Positions 35,340 to 49,089 are shown, counted from the stretch's first letter. The stretch: 64,000 nucleotides of DNA from Epiperipatus broadwayi (GCA_028023455.1 JAQFVV010012416.1:7879967-7943966), one strand, 5' to 3'. Numbers and translations are program-made. The notes: a model not told the origin generated them from the letters alone.

Positions 35340-35565
35340 TTTTATTTGTTTTCACGCCCATGCATTTCACTTTCAATTGCTATTTGCAATATCCTTTTCT
35401 CCATATGTCATTGTGTCGTTTAAAATCTCTCTTATGTTAACTATCCATGTTTCTGATCCATATGTTAAACTGGAAAAATATATCTTTTATCAAATATGTT
35501 CTACTGAAAGCTCTTCATTCAAATTTAATTTTTTAATTAATTTCATCCATTGCTTCTATCTACAT
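35340..35565 (-). pseudogene. LINE reverse transcriptase scrap
   Basis: The minus strand reads TYGSETWIVN at about 35438-35467, preceded by a decayed but alignable stretch. The TYGxETW block is conserved near the C-terminal end of the reverse transcriptase in several non-LTR clades. Frame changes are present and the remainder is lost. Sequence at 35010-35110 may be a further downstream piece separated by the hairpin at 35160. The plus-strand open frame here is a shadow. Confidence 0.6.
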
Positions 35566-36199
35566 TAATAATGTGTGCAAAATATTAGCAGTTGGTAACT
35601 TTTTAATTTATTATTATTAATTTTTACTCTTTTTTTAACATTTATTTTTACAGATTCTTCTACCTTGATTTTATCTAATAACTCTTTTTAACAATTCCCA
35701 AAACCCTGCAGAAGTATTCATAATAATAATCATAATATTTTATATTAAAGCCATGTAATAGAGCATTCTTTTTTTTGTATCTTTATGTTAACCACATAAA
35801 AAATGAGCAATTTAAACTTAAGTAAAATTTGTTAAGTTTTATTACAAATCAGAAGAGTTTTAATTCCATTTATTTATTTAGTTATATTTTTTATTCTCCG
35901 TTGCAGTGTTTTAATATATATATGTTAACTATGTCAAAAAGGAACGTTAAAGTAAGATAATACAATCAGTGATATTGGTGGATCGTTGGTGTAAGTTACC
36001 ATTGGGTACTAATACTTTAGCCCAATTAATTTTAGAATCTTAATGTTCAGAACTATATCATAAACTTTAGATTTTTTTAAATTTCTAAACATCTATTTTC
36101 AATAATACCAGATTAGAACCATACAAACTCAGAAAGATTATGTCAGATCGATAACTTAATCTAAATATTTATAGATAGGGAGTCCCTCAATTTTGAGTA
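35566..36199. other. AT-rich spacer, nothing recognised
   Basis: No structure noticed. Confidence 0.4.
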
Positions 36200-36700
36200 T
36201 ATATATCTATCTCATACAACTGATACACATGACTACATACATGTGAAAAAGAAGAATGATCTCTAATATATGTATTTCATGCTGAACCAGCACTTATCAC
36301 TTGGTCCAGATTATCATTTCCCATACATATATAAATCAATCCTCAGTTTATATTAAGATAGCAAATCTTTAAATTTTAATGGATAAACTTCAAGCTTCTC
36401 CATTCTCCAACTCTTCAGCCATCCATTTCATTGAAAATCTGAGTATGGAATGCTCAAAGACCTTATTGATGCAAGCATATTATTGTCATATCCATGTTGA
36501 CCTTAAGTTTAATCCAACCCCTCACACATAGGGCCTTCATATGTCCATTTAATTATACAGAAGAGGAATGAATGCTGGTTCAGCATGAAATATATATATA
36601 TATATATTGGAGATCATTTATCTTTTTCACATATACGTGATATGTGTATCAATTGTATAAGATAGATTGGATAGACGTAGGAAGCTTGAAAGTTCCTAGT
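36200..36700. mobile_element. Hairpin element family B, diverged ~500-bp copy
   Basis: The left part (36210-36465) follows the left arm of the complete copy at 19866 through 'gctgaaccagca', 'ttggtccagattatcat' and 'ccaactcttcagccatccat'. The right end (36560-36700) follows the end of the right arm ('tgctggttcagcatgaaata', 'ggagatcatttatcttttt'). The central right arm is replaced by unrelated sequence, so the palindrome is broken. Confidence 0.75.
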
Positions 36701-36968
36701 TTATAGACAATATACGTATATTTAAATGTTATATATATATATATATTAAGAATAGAAATAAAGAGATTATATTTATAATCATAAGGATAACTTTGACTTT
36801 TGATGTTGCCAGGAAATCATTAATTGCTAATTAAATTTTTTGAAGCTATACAAATTTTTCTCTGGTAATATATATATATGAAAATAATTCCAATGCCTAT
36901 ATATGTATGTATATGCATATATGCACACATACATTAAGATTAATATTCAAACTATTGGATTATTAAGT

Positions 36969-37475
<507 letters not shown>

Positions 37476-37479
37476 TATT

Positions 37480-38123
37480 TATTTAATAAACAGGTAGTTT
37501 GAGTTTTAATCTTGATGTATGATATAATGTTAATCAATGGAATATCTACATTCAAAGATTTTTATTTTGATCAGTGCATTTACCATCAACTCTATCATTT
37601 CACAATCATCTCCCTGTACAAAAACTCAGACCATTATACATACATTTTATGCATAACCTTTATGTGAAATGAAATATAGAAATCAAGAACCTATATCTTG
37701 ATGCCCATGTTGGCAGCATAATATTTTTCTATTACATCACTTTTCACAAAGTAAGAACTTATTTTCATCCACTTTAATACCATGTGAACAATAATTATAC
37801 TGCAAAGATATTTTAAAGTGTTTCTTTTAGTTTTTATTAATGTATCCTTAACTAAATTCCAAACAACTACTAAGGGGGAAATTCAGTTCATCCTCTCTTA
37901 CTACAGCATTTTCTCATCAAGTGAGGCAGAATATTACATATATGCATGTACTGTGATAAGATACATTAATGTCAAAGAGGTGAGTTATGGTTTTTTTTAA
38001 AAAAGGGGTATATGAAAAAGAAGTTTTCAAATCCATATATTGACTTCATATTTTTATTAACATTTGATGATAACCAACAGATTTTGGTTCACTAAAATAA
38101 TTAATTATTTTTCTTAGTAATTA
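37480..38123. other. AT-rich spacer, nothing recognised
   Basis: No gene or element recognised. Confidence 0.4.
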
Positions 38124-38280
38124 CTAGTCTTTCACATGCACCTACCATTGTCTCTCAGACAGCCAATAAGATTTTAAACAGCTGTCTTAAGAATGATCAG
38201 GCTTGATCATTCTTAAGACAGCTGTTTAAAATCTGATTCGCTGTCTGAGAGACAATGGTAGGTGCATGTGAAAGACTAGA
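38124..38280. mobile_element. ~156-bp near-perfect hairpin element
   Basis: Arms of about 75 bp ('ctagtctttcacatgcacct' inwards to 'gaatgatcaggc') pair with only about two mismatches, leaving almost no loop (centre near 38202). The high arm identity suggests a young or conversion-maintained copy. It could also extrude as a cruciform. Confidence 0.88.
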
Positions 38281-38711
38281 AACCTTTCAATTATTACTAA
38301 TTTAATAACAATATGTGATTTGGACAATTATTTTTCTTGTTTTCTCACTTTGTAGTCCACATTTATTAACTCTTACTCTTTGATATAGATTTCACTGTAG
38401 GCCATTGTTAAATGGCCCTGAATTGAGCCTAGACTAGTACATTTGTGGATATTTTGTAATATTCTATTAATGGTTGCTCATACAATTGACAGTGAAAACA
38501 TAAACTGTATATTTATTGATAATAATTTTAATAAAAGTCACTAAATGTCAATAGCATGCAATGATAATGTTAAGAAGTTGAAGTTTCAAGTAAAGAAAAG
38601 AGAGTCATGGATTTTCAAATAGTCATCATGGTTGCTTGACTGTCACTCTTATTTAAAATATAAAAACTGAACACCATCAGTTTCCAGTATAACTTGTTTA
38701 TTCAATTTTAT

Positions 38712-39020
38712 AAAATTAAATTAAATATTTGTTTTTGATAAAAGTATAATGTTCAAATTGAGTCTGTACTGGAATTTTTTGTTTTTAAAAGACAATAAGT
38801 CAATTGTAGACATTCTAACATATAACAGGAGTTTATAATATTAAGATTTTTTTCAAAATCATAAATGTTATTTTTCATTTTTTAAAATTATAAATTGAAT
38901 TTTTAATCAACTATTGAAAATGTATTCTTTATTAAACAGGTGATATTAATTCAAATTCAGATATTTATTAAATTCTATATATTCAAAAATGATTATTTTG
39001 CTGCAAGAGCTAAAATAAAA
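38712..39020 (+). repeat. Dispersed repeat R, copy 2
   Basis: Aligns with 10975-11315 through shared 'aagtcaattg', 'aaattgaatttt', 'aatgtattctttatt' and 'agagctaaaat'. No inverted ends found, so the family type is unknown. Confidence 0.6.
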
Positions 39021-42000
39021 TATTTTGCTATCATTAACTAAATTGAAATATGTAAATAATTTATAAAAAAAAAATCAAAGTAAATTTAATAATAATAAAC
39101 CTTTGCAAAAGGTTACTAGTGTGGATACTCTAATAATATTTAAATTGCACATTTAACCATTAACCATCAACAATATAGATATTCTTAAGGTGTTTGCATG
39201 TATAGGACTTAAAGAAGAGTGTGTGCATGCACACACTGTATTGAGTCAATTATTATATCATTAGTGAATATTTAAAAAAAAAAGCAAAATAAAATAGAAG
39301 TGGTTTTAATAGATCCCTAAAGTTAAGTTGATTAAAAACTTTTATTTTATATAAACAAATTTTTTATATCCCATTTAAATAAGAAAATAATTTTTAATCC
39401 TTGCATATTTAATTAACTGAAATGTAAAAAATTATAATTGGTCAGGTATGATTATGCTAGAAGAAATAAGATGATAAATTTTTTTAAGAATATGAATAAA
39501 ATATGTTTTAACCCCTTTTATAAGCTATGGGGAATATATTTATGGATCTTTTTTAATATTTCCCCTTCGATTATATTTTTAATGAAAAACTTATTCATCA
39601 TCAAATATTTATCATTTTCAGTTAAATAGTCATTAAAATAATAAGTTTAAATAATGTAATTAATCTAACAATAAAAATATCAAGTTTGAGAAAATAATAT
39701 ATATTTAATAAAAAAAAACGCTATTTATTCTTCAAATCTTTATGTTTTAGATAAACTTTTATTACAATCATAAGTCCAAAAGTAAAAATAATCTTAGGAA
39801 ATTGACTTGTCCATTAAAAAAAACAATAATAAAGTTATTGACAGAGTATTTTCTATCTGATAACACATATATTCTTAACAGGCTATTATTCTCCTGATAG
39901 TTAGATACATTCAAACAAAAATTATAGTGAAGTTATGATATTCAACCTTATCACTATCTGTTAATTTGTTTATATTTTATCTATAAATAATAAACAAAAA
40001 TAAACAAATTTGTGAACAAAACAAATTTTAATTTTCCTGTTCTTATTACAACAACTTAGTGGTGATTCCATGTAATATCATTTAGATATTGTATCTTTTG
40101 CATTTAATTTGTCAGTTTTATATAGTTCTAATATATTATTTACATCATTTTTTCCTAAATTAGGGTACTAAAAAGTGTTTTTGAGTTTTGGTTAAAGTTT
40201 TTTTTTAGTTACTTAATTAATTTAACTTCTCTCTCAAAAGAATTTAAATATTTATAGTCATATATTAACACACAAAAATATTTTCTTTCTGTGTTGTCAG
40301 TCATTATAGATAAAGTAAGGGAGAATATTTCTAATGCATGAATAAAACTATCGCATTTCTTTATTCACACTATCTGCTAAGGTGTTTTGGAACAAAATAT
40401 ATAGAATCTTAAAAAAAAAACTCTTGTAGGAAGAAATTCACTTTCATTAATATAATAGGAAATACTTTGAAAAGTTATAAATATGTAATAAAATGAATAT
40501 TCCTCTGAAAATTGCTCAGAAAAGGGATTATACAAAATGATACAATAATACCTGTTAACATACAATTGGATAGAGAGCTGGATTATAAATTTATAAATAA
40601 TCATATAAAAGAAAGGAATGCCTATAAAATATATTTAATCCATTTTTGAATTTATTTATAAAATAAATATGATCCAGTAAATTCTATTCAAAATGAAATG
40701 TTCAAATTAAATGTATACCAGTTTGCAATGCAAATAATTATATAAATCAAGATTATTTATACTGGATTTAGTATAAATAAAATAGTAAAAACAGTAAACA
40801 AAATAATATTCACAGTTTGTTATTACCATAATGTTTCAACTTTAATAAAAAAATAAAGATAAAAAAAATGGTGGATGCCATCTAAAATTTTTAGAAATTT
40901 AAGGAAACACATTTGTAGTAAAAATCATATATATATATATATAATGTCCCAACTCCTCGGGGGGGGGACAAAAATCCTAAAAATATATATATATATATAT
41001 ATAAATTGCTATATTTTGATGTACTATTTTATATGTTGACTGCACATTCTTGTTGAAGAAATAACAGAGATGTAACTGATCAACTGGAGGTGGGTTACAG
41101 TTATAATGATATAATATAAGGGATTTGTGCCCAGACTTTTAAGCTCCCATTAGCCACCTACTCTATCTTAGAGATCATCCAATGTACCAACAAAATATTT
41201 ACTTCATTAATATGAATACAATCAATGATGAGAATATTTTAGCTTTCTAGATAGAATAACATAATTAAATGGCTTGCTTTACACCATACATTTGTCATTC
41301 TTCATAGTACAATATTATAAGGGCACTCTACCATCAACTGAAGATATTATCATATTTGATTAAACTGATAAAATCATCATTTAAGTGTTGTTTATTTTTT
41401 ATACATAAACACATAACTGAATCTATCTTGGATAGAATAGAAGCTCTGATACTAATATATATTGTATAGTTTAATAAAATATAGTCTACTAAGATATTGT
41501 TTGTTATTTAACACTCACATTTATTTAAAGATATAAACAATATTTATAAAATATAAATAAACTATTTAAATAATAGTAATAGCAATCATCAAATTTATGA
41601 TTAAATAATATTTCAAAGTTTAATATAAGATTACAGAGTCTATTAGTTAAATAGACTCCTCTTTTCTTATCTACATTGTGTTTTGGTACTTAAGTATTAG
41701 TCCAATGATGAAATGTCATATACATATCAGTCCTGTGGTGATAACTTTCTAACCTTGAAATCTCATAAAATAATGCCTGCATGGGATCTTCTGACACACT
41801 TAATCCATCAGTTTTGATAAATGATGACAAGTATTCAGTATGGTAACCTATAACTTTATTTATTAGAAATCAATATGTATTTATATTTTGAAGTGAATCT
41901 AGTTTTTTGCATAAATGATGTGAACAAATCTTATTTTGTACAAAATGGTGACCTATAACTTTATATACTGGAAATAAAGAAAGACATATTTATATTTTTT

Positions 42001-43921
42001 GTGAGAAACGATGCTGCAACAACTAAACTTTTAGCAATATACGTTTATTACAATAAAAAAGAAAAGCAAAATATTGTTTCTTACAATTACTAGAGTAGAC
42101 TAAAGTTTTTTATGTCTGCAAAATATAAACAAAAGTACATGAAAATAATCATATTCTGGAAGCTCAAAAGTTATCACTTTTGTAGGATTTTGTATTTTTC
42201 TCAGGGTAATATGCTACCACATACAAATTTTTCACAAATAATTACTCCAGTATATGATCAACCTTTGAAAGTAGTGGACAACTGCATCATCCTTGGTAAT
42301 GAGCAGTTCCCAAATTTTAATCACTTCATTGGATGAAAAAAGTCATTCAAAAAATTTATCTGGCATGAATTAAAGCTGGATAGTAAATCACATGTTACAA
42401 CTTACATTCACCAGGTGATTTTTTTATGACATCACAGCATACTTTAAATCATAAAATTAGCAACAAAACCAACAATATTCATAAAAAAGTAATTATTTTT
42501 GCACATTGTAAATGTGATTAATTCAGTTTTTGTTTAGCCATTTATTTATGCCATTGACTTTCATCACAGCAGGTCTAATACATAAGTATTATTATTTTTA
42601 TTTAAAAACTGTAAAAATTGTAAACAAAATTGATACAAAATTTCTTAAAATGATTCTTTTTGGAAAGAACACTTCCATTAAGTGCCTAATTAATAATAAA
42701 GTGATTTATATATCTGAATATTACTCTCCACAAATGGACTAAAATTGACACACTCTGTCATCAATAATTGGTTTAAATATATGTATATGGACTGAAAGTT
42801 TAAAACAATATTTTAAAAAATAACAATTAGCAATGTATCTTTCTTTTAAAACAAATTATCAATTTTCTCTGTATGCATGTATATGCCAATTTTATGAATG
42901 AAATTGACATATAAATATTTGCAACAAAACAAATACTAAAATTGTAACATAATATTAAATATTTTTCATTTATATATTAATTTTGAATTGGCAGACTTAA
43001 ATGAACTTATAAATATTATTAAAACAAATTTGAATAAATTTTAATGTCTAATTAAAAAACTAATGGGTAATTTTTGTTAATATTCAATATTTATTTTTCC
43101 TTAGTTATATACTGGCATGATTTTGATAATTTTTAAATTTAAATAATGGCTTTGATTAATTAACTAATAAAGCTTTAAAGTCTCATTTGTGATGTAGATA
43201 GGCTAATCTTTGGGAAAGCTTAATGACAATAATGATGATAGATAATGGATAGCTACTTCTCCAGAAATGCATGTGTAGCTGGCTTACCTATTTTCATTCC
43301 TTTGGCAGAAAATGACCCTGATATAGTGAACTATTCAAAGTATTGGGTAGCTTATCTAGAAGTCTATCCACATACTAGCTGTGACTGTAGCTATTAAACT
43401 CTCTAATAAGCAATGCAAGTCTTCATAACTCTCTGAGCAGTTAGTGGCAACTTCATTCATTAAATTTGTTCTTCACTGCTTATATAAGTTCTTATGCAAG
43501 AAAAAAACGTTTGTATAAATACTTTATCATTGTCTTAAGCCTCATTTACATTTCTAACTATGTTCATACATACAGGCATAGTTTTAACTGCTAAACTTTA
43601 AACAGAACTATGATTCTGACAGTAATCTGCCAACCACTTACTTAGTGCATTATAAAGTTTTTGAACTTAATTGTTATTTTTTCATAATACTGGATTGTAA
43701 CAAGTTTGTAAGAATTACATTATTTGATGAAAAGAAAAGTAAACATTTAGAATCAATTGTTTCATTTATTTCCTTATCTTTATACAAAGCTCTTCACAAA
43801 TTATTTTAACCAATCTAAGATAGTGATACATGTTTATTGTAAAATATATTTGAAAAATAGTTAAATAAAAATTTGCCTTTTTTTAAAGTTAAATTATTTA
43901 CAGGCTTTATTTACTAATAAA
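39021..43921. other. Long AT-rich spacer, almost featureless
   Basis: Noted inside: a perfect 20-bp palindrome 'agtgtgtgcatgcacacact' at about 39217-39236; two TA runs flanking 'ctcctcggggggggacaaaa' at 40926-41003; and a loose duplication of a ~120-bp stretch containing 'ctataactttat' (about 41840 and 41950). No recognised gene; open frames at 42112 and 42530 have no known motif. Confidence 0.4.
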
Positions 43922-44995
43922 TTAGCGATCAGGCTAATGCACATGTGCTTTACAGATTTTAAACTATAAATGAATACACCTGGGTCTCATTTTATGCGAT
44001 ATATAGGTTCCTCGGAAAACACGTGCAAATGAAACTGTGCAAAAATAGACGTAACTTACATTGAAAAGGAGGGGATGCGGTCTGAGATTTTTCAAAATTC
44101 GCATAAAAGCAAAGCACCAATGTAAAATTACTTTAAAATTCGCGCAAAAAAAAAAAAAAAATACGAAAATAAAATATGACTAATAAAAAATTTCAAATTT
44201 GAAAAAAATTGATACAAGACAAACTTTTTTTAACTATAATATTTAATTTTATTCAAAATAATATATTTTTATGCATAATTTACAGTACAGTAATTTACAT
44301 TTTTTTATACACGTTTTAATTATTATCGATAAACAGGTTCGTTTGCAAACTGGTAAAAATATCAGATTCTTTTCAAGAGGAAATACAACTAGCACCAACT
44401 TCACTCTCATGTTGTGTTAATGATTTTCTGGTGACAATGTAATTAGTAATTAATCTTTGAGATGATGATTTTATTAATTGTTTATGAAGCTCGCGATATC
44501 CAGACATATAACCATTTAGCTCTCGTTGGAATTTAAGAGCACGTTAATGATTAGTGTCATTAATAAGAAAATAATAATTGATTATGTTATTTTTTAAAAA
44601 GCAAAAACAGAATGTGATTTAAAATGCAAAATTAACACGCACAATGTTTGAACAAATTTACATTATAATCTTGTAAAATTTAATGTGTGTATACATAAAA
44701 TGTGGAAATCATGATTTTAATTTTATTATTGCATAAAATCTTACTAATATAAAGCACTGAAAATATTGAAATTACTAAGATGAAAGTCGAATTCTAATAA
44801 TGTGCTATTAAGTGCGTGAAATTTATTATTTAAAGTAATAGCGCATTTTCGTAGGTTGACTTCCGGTGAAACATGAATCGCGTAACTTCAAAATCGTGTT
44901 AAATAAGTCTGCATAAAAAGAGACCCAGGTGTACTCTTATTCTCAGACCCAAGATAAAGTCTTTATAAATAAATAAATACCTTATTATAGACTTT
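43922..44995. mobile_element. Hairpin element family E, copy split by an insertion
   Basis: The left piece 43922-43976 and right piece 44932-44995 together match the left half of the complete copy at 62244-62491 ('aggctaatgcacatg.gct', 'aaactataaatgaata', 'aagataaagtctttat'). They are separated exactly by the TIR element at 43977-44931. The right half of the family E hairpin is missing here. Confidence 0.75.
43977..44931. mobile_element. 955-bp DNA transposon with TA duplication (pogo/Tigger-like ends)
   Basis: Terminal inverted repeats 'cacctgggtctcattttatg' and its reverse partner 'gcataaaaagagacccaggt' plus g are flanked by TA on both sides (43975-43976, 44932-44933). The site without insertion is visible in the relative at 62300, confirming the borders. 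Near the right end 'aatcgcgtaacttcaaaatc' resembles the CGCG-containing subterminal sequence of pogo/Tigger-type elements; this assignment is an inference. No transposase frame remains, so it is non-autonomous. Confidence 0.85.
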
Positions 44996-45580
44996 ATTTA
45001 ATAAAATTTAATTTTATAATTTTATTAATTGAATCTTTGATCCAGTCTTTATCAAAATTCTTTTAACTATTTCAAGACTACACATACCATGAAAATGATG
45101 AACAAAAATATTTATATTGACAGTTTACATATTTTTTCCAGCATTCCTCAAAGTGTTGTAGCAATATTTCCTTAAGGGTTATAATGAGGACAGAAATCAT
45201 CTCTATCCTTTGAGAAATGTTTGTAGTTTACAAAACAATTATTATTGTATTTATATGTATTTGATTGTGAATATATTCAAGATTTAATACTAATAACTTT
45301 GCTTATCAAAGCAACAGAAATGGAATAAATTCTTAAAGCTATAACTTTTGAGCACATACTATAACTTACTACTACTAAAATCAAGACAAAAAATAAATAC
45401 CCTTCCATCTCTTCCCCAAGCTCTTAGAGTAATGATTGCTACAAGTTAGCTTACATTTAAATTTATAAGGCAGAATTAATTTCTACACATTTTAATAACC
45501 TTCAAGCAAATCACCAAATATATGATAGAATTTTTCACCACTTACAAACATGTAACAATTGGAATGATCAATCTCTGTTG
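44996..45580. other. AT-rich spacer, nothing recognised
   Basis: No gene or element recognised. Confidence 0.4.
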
Positions 45581-45769
45581 TGATGATGTGATGTGACGTG
45601 ATGTACTGTAGCTTCTCCTTAAACGAAGTCAAGAATATCTCAGCAATTATGCCCAGAGAAACCTATTAGCCACTTTATTTTCCATTCCCCAGTATAAGTT
45701 TTCCCATATTCTGCTCCATCCCATTTCCACAACATAATCTTTGTCAACTCTAGGGCCTTTATATCTACA
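45581..45769 (-). mobile_element. LINE 3' end, second copy
   Basis: The minus strand matches 7085-7275: 'aaagattatgttgtggaaat' and 'gggatggagcagaatatggg' through 'ctcagcaaatat'-type sequence to the short tandem tail (TGATG/GATGT on the plus strand). Only the last ~190 bp are present, a severe 5' truncation typical of target-primed reverse transcription. Confidence 0.88.
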
Positions 45770-46997
45770 TAAGTGATTATCAAATCGGTAGAGATGCTTA
45801 TTTGAATCAGCTTATATTTAACTTTAAAAGGTGGAATTCACTTTTTTCAATTTTGTCAGTGTAAGATTCTAATATTATATATTTATATATAAATACTTCA
45901 ATATTTCTGCCCTAAAGTAATATTAGTCACTGAAAATGTTATAAGTTTTAAAACTATCAACTTACTGAAAACAACTAAAACATTTACTTTTTAAATCATT
46001 TTATCAAATTAAAAAGCATTTATTAATTGCTTTGGGTAAAACAAAAAAAATATCAATATAATATAAAACAATTAAGCTGGAAGGGTGGAATTTCTTTGAG
46101 TATTGATTTTTATCTAGTTTATTATATTTCTTTAAAATATGACAAAATATTCATTAATTATAAATTATATTAAAGTGATAATTAAGTGTCAATAGTAAAC
46201 ACAAAGTAATGCTCAAATTAACACCATATATATATTTGTTTATTTAAAATCATCATCAACATATGCTAATAGATATGACTCATTTTGCAAATCAGATCAT
46301 CTGCTTTAAATCTATTTTATTTTTAAAATACTCTTAATTATTATCTACCTCTCTAGGATCTTCATTCAGTTTTGATTCTCTATTTTTATTTTAATCCAAA
46401 ATAAATTCATCTTATCTCTTCATAATTCTCTCAATAAATATTTTCTTGTCATTCACTCTTTTTGATATTTCAAAATTCTTTATCTTATTCTTTTAACTTA
46501 TCTCTTTCATCCTATTCAGAATCCTTTCCTATTCAGAATCCACATTATTAACTTTTCCAATATTTTTTTTTTCATATTTAGCCATGATAACTCTTATTCA
46601 AATTTTTTTTAAAGATTATTTCGAAATTTTAAAATATCTAATATCATTCATCCACTTTATAATTTCCTAATCAATACTTCTAATATTTTCATCTCACCAC
46701 TTATTTTTATTGTTGTAGCTTTAATTGCAATTTACTTTGATCCTCAATCTTCTATACATTCTACCAGTCCTATATCAGTAGCACAAATGTGTTGACAAAT
46801 TTATATTTAATCACGAGATCATTTGGTTTGTTTTCAGCTTCTTAGATATGATGATACTGAATGAATATTAGAACACCTATAAAATAATGAATAATATTTT
46901 CAAAAAGTGTATTTTATGGCAAACTTGCATAATGTGGCCAATCTAAAGGCAGATTTATTGTCTTAATCGTTGCTTATATTAGGCCTACTGTCAGTGT
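45770..46997. other. AT-rich spacer, possible decayed LINE
   Basis: 46240-46780 is pyrimidine-rich on the plus strand in a way seen in minus-strand decayed LINE sequence, but no motif could be read. Otherwise unassigned. Confidence 0.25.
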
Positions 46998-47195
46998 TTG
47001 TCACAGCAAATGCTGTGCATTTCTCCAGGGGGGGGGGATTTATGACAGCAGAATGCCATAAATGTGGCTTTTTAATACGTTTTTAAAAGTTGTGACTTTT
47101 TTTTAATATGTTGTATTCAAAAGTTCCAATTATGGCATTCTGCCATAGCAACATCCCCCCCCCCCCCCAGAATAGTACGGCATTCTGCATCATAA
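46998..47195. mobile_element. TIR element with G/C homopolymers inside the inverted repeats
   Basis: A 10-base G run (47028-47037) followed by 'gacagcagaatgccataaat' faces 'attatggcattctgccatag' followed by a 14-base C run (47155-47168). Pairing continues outside the homopolymers ('aaatgctgtgcattt.tcc' against 'gaatagtacggcattctgc'). The homopolymers are therefore symmetric parts of ~75-bp arms. Confidence 0.75.
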
Positions 47196-47557
47196 ACACG
47201 GGCAACAGATCTAATACGTAAGTACCACTTAGTCTCTAATAACTTCTTGCAAAACTTAATGACAGTTTATTATATTTTAAAAATATATATCTATTGTATT
47301 AATAATTATTGTTATAATAACATTATGATCCACAAGTAGATTTTAAACTCAGTTAAAACTTAATATATAAATAATTATAACCTTCAATTACACATGCATT
47401 ATTTTAATTTTCCTCCTATACAATTGAGTATTATTATTTATATATATTTGTAAATTTATTGGTTTAAACAAGCAATTAGAAACATCTATTGGACTAGGAT
47501 ATTTATTTAGACAAGATCGTCAAAATTATACAAAAGTTAGATACTTGTAAAAAAAAA

Positions 47558-47567
47558 GGGGGGGGGG
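47558..47567 (+). repeat. G10 homopolymer after an A run
   Basis: A run of A passes directly into ten G. A further G12 run lies at 47892-47903 and a C9 run followed by T at 48956-48964; such runs are otherwise rare here. Confidence 0.9.
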
Positions 47568-47569
47568 CA

Positions 47570-47645
47570 TGTGGCTTTATTATCCGCCAGACGAGTGTTA
47601 GGCTTACCAATCTCAAGGTGGCTGCTCTACCTAATGCGCCAATTG
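47570..47645 (-). mobile_element. tRNA-like element, minus strand
   Basis: The minus strand reads 'ggcgcattaggtagagcag' (A-box-like, 47622-47640), then an arm with 'ccttgagattgg' and a decayed B-box region. It resembles the head of a tRNA-derived SINE distinct from family S, ending against the G10/A run. No target duplication seen. Confidence 0.5.
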
Positions 47646-48130
47646 ATGTAGGACAATACACTTGTTGATAAAATACAATACATAAATAATAAATGATCAG
47701 GTCTACATTGAAGTTGCCAGTTGGAAATTGGTAGCTTTTTTCTGATGTCTTGATTTGTCCGTTTGAACAAGATTAATGTTGAGTATTGATTTTTGAAGAT
47801 TACTAGAAAAACAATCTTGAAATGCTGCAACATTATTTTCTTCACGTGACTGAAAATATAATACGACGGAGAGCCACTATTTAAAGATATTGGGGGGGGG
47901 GGGAGGTGCTACAAAAACTAAAAATTCCGAGCTTATTTCAAATAAATAGATAAAAAACAATATATAGTATATACTGACATATTTATGGTTGACAGAATGA
48001 TTTTTATAGTCATTACAATTTTTTTTTATTTTTTGTCTCTTTTTTATTTTCATAGTTAGAAAAACTGATTTAATAAATCAATTCTAGTATATTGTAAACA
48101 CTGAACTTTAAGATGTAATTAAAGAGGATT

Positions 48131-48404
48131 TGAACACAGACTTTATGCTTCATTCAGCTATCCTCTCCATCTTATATAACTAATACACATGACCATACAT
48201 GTGAATAAGGTAAATGATCTTCAATATGCATATTTTGTGCTGAACCAACATTCATCATGTGTGGAAGATGATGATCTGGACCAACTGATGAGTGCTGGCT
48301 TAGCACGAAATTAGATATTGGAAATTATTTATCTTATTCGCACGAGTGTTGTCATGTGTATTGGTTATATAAGATGAAGAGGATAGCTGAAGGAAACTTG
48401 AAAA
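48131..48404. mobile_element. Hairpin element family B, short copy
   Basis: A ~270-bp fold-back formed only from the outer parts of family B. 'tcagctatcctctccatctt' faces 'aagatgaagaggatagctga', and 'tgtgctgaaccaacattcat' faces 'atgagtgctggcttagcacg'. The internal third of the 610-bp copy is absent. Confidence 0.82.
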
Positions 48405-49089
48405 ACTGATTTTTGAATTGCTATTAATAAATTTATAATTTCTCATGAGAATTTTTTTTAAATTTTCTGACTATTAAAATTTGATGAAGTAATCAATCAC
48501 ATCCTATGAGTATAAGCAGTCTCCTAATGCCAATGGTCTTTATAAAGAATCATAAAATTAAGGATATAGTTTTTTTTTTTTAAAATGTAACATATATTCA
48601 CACTTTTTTTTTATTCAAAAGTAAAGATAAATCATGGACAAAGTATCTGTAGAAATAAGGCACTCTATCACAAGTGATGATTAGTACATTGTATCACAAT
48701 TCCTTTTCTGCTGCTATAGTAAAGCACACTTACTCGTGTAACTAATCCAAATTAAATTAATAAGTTTGCTTTCATGCTAATAACAGCTAAACAGCTACCC
48801 ATGTTTGTTGTTCAACTAGACTGGCTTTGGGCCGTCTATCTAGGAAAAAATCTAATCTTGCTTACAACTTGAAAAAATTTACAAGGTTTATTTGGTTGAT
48901 TTAAACTTTAAGTCATGGCAGTATGGAAAAATATTATAACTGCTATTTCATGAATCCCCCCCCCTTTTTTTTTTTTGCTTATTTAAATTTAATTTAAAAA
49001 TATTTTCATTTTATTTTTTTATTTACCTGTATATTGTTCTATAAATAAGTTTTGATTATTCAAAATGTTAAGCTTTAGTTAGTGGGTCA
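48405..49089. other. AT-rich spacer, nothing recognised
   Basis: Includes the C9/T run at 48956. No gene recognised. Confidence 0.4.

Noticed and set aside
35377-35568. 63-codon plus-strand frame
   Set aside because: It is the shadow of a minus-strand LINE scrap containing TYGSETW.
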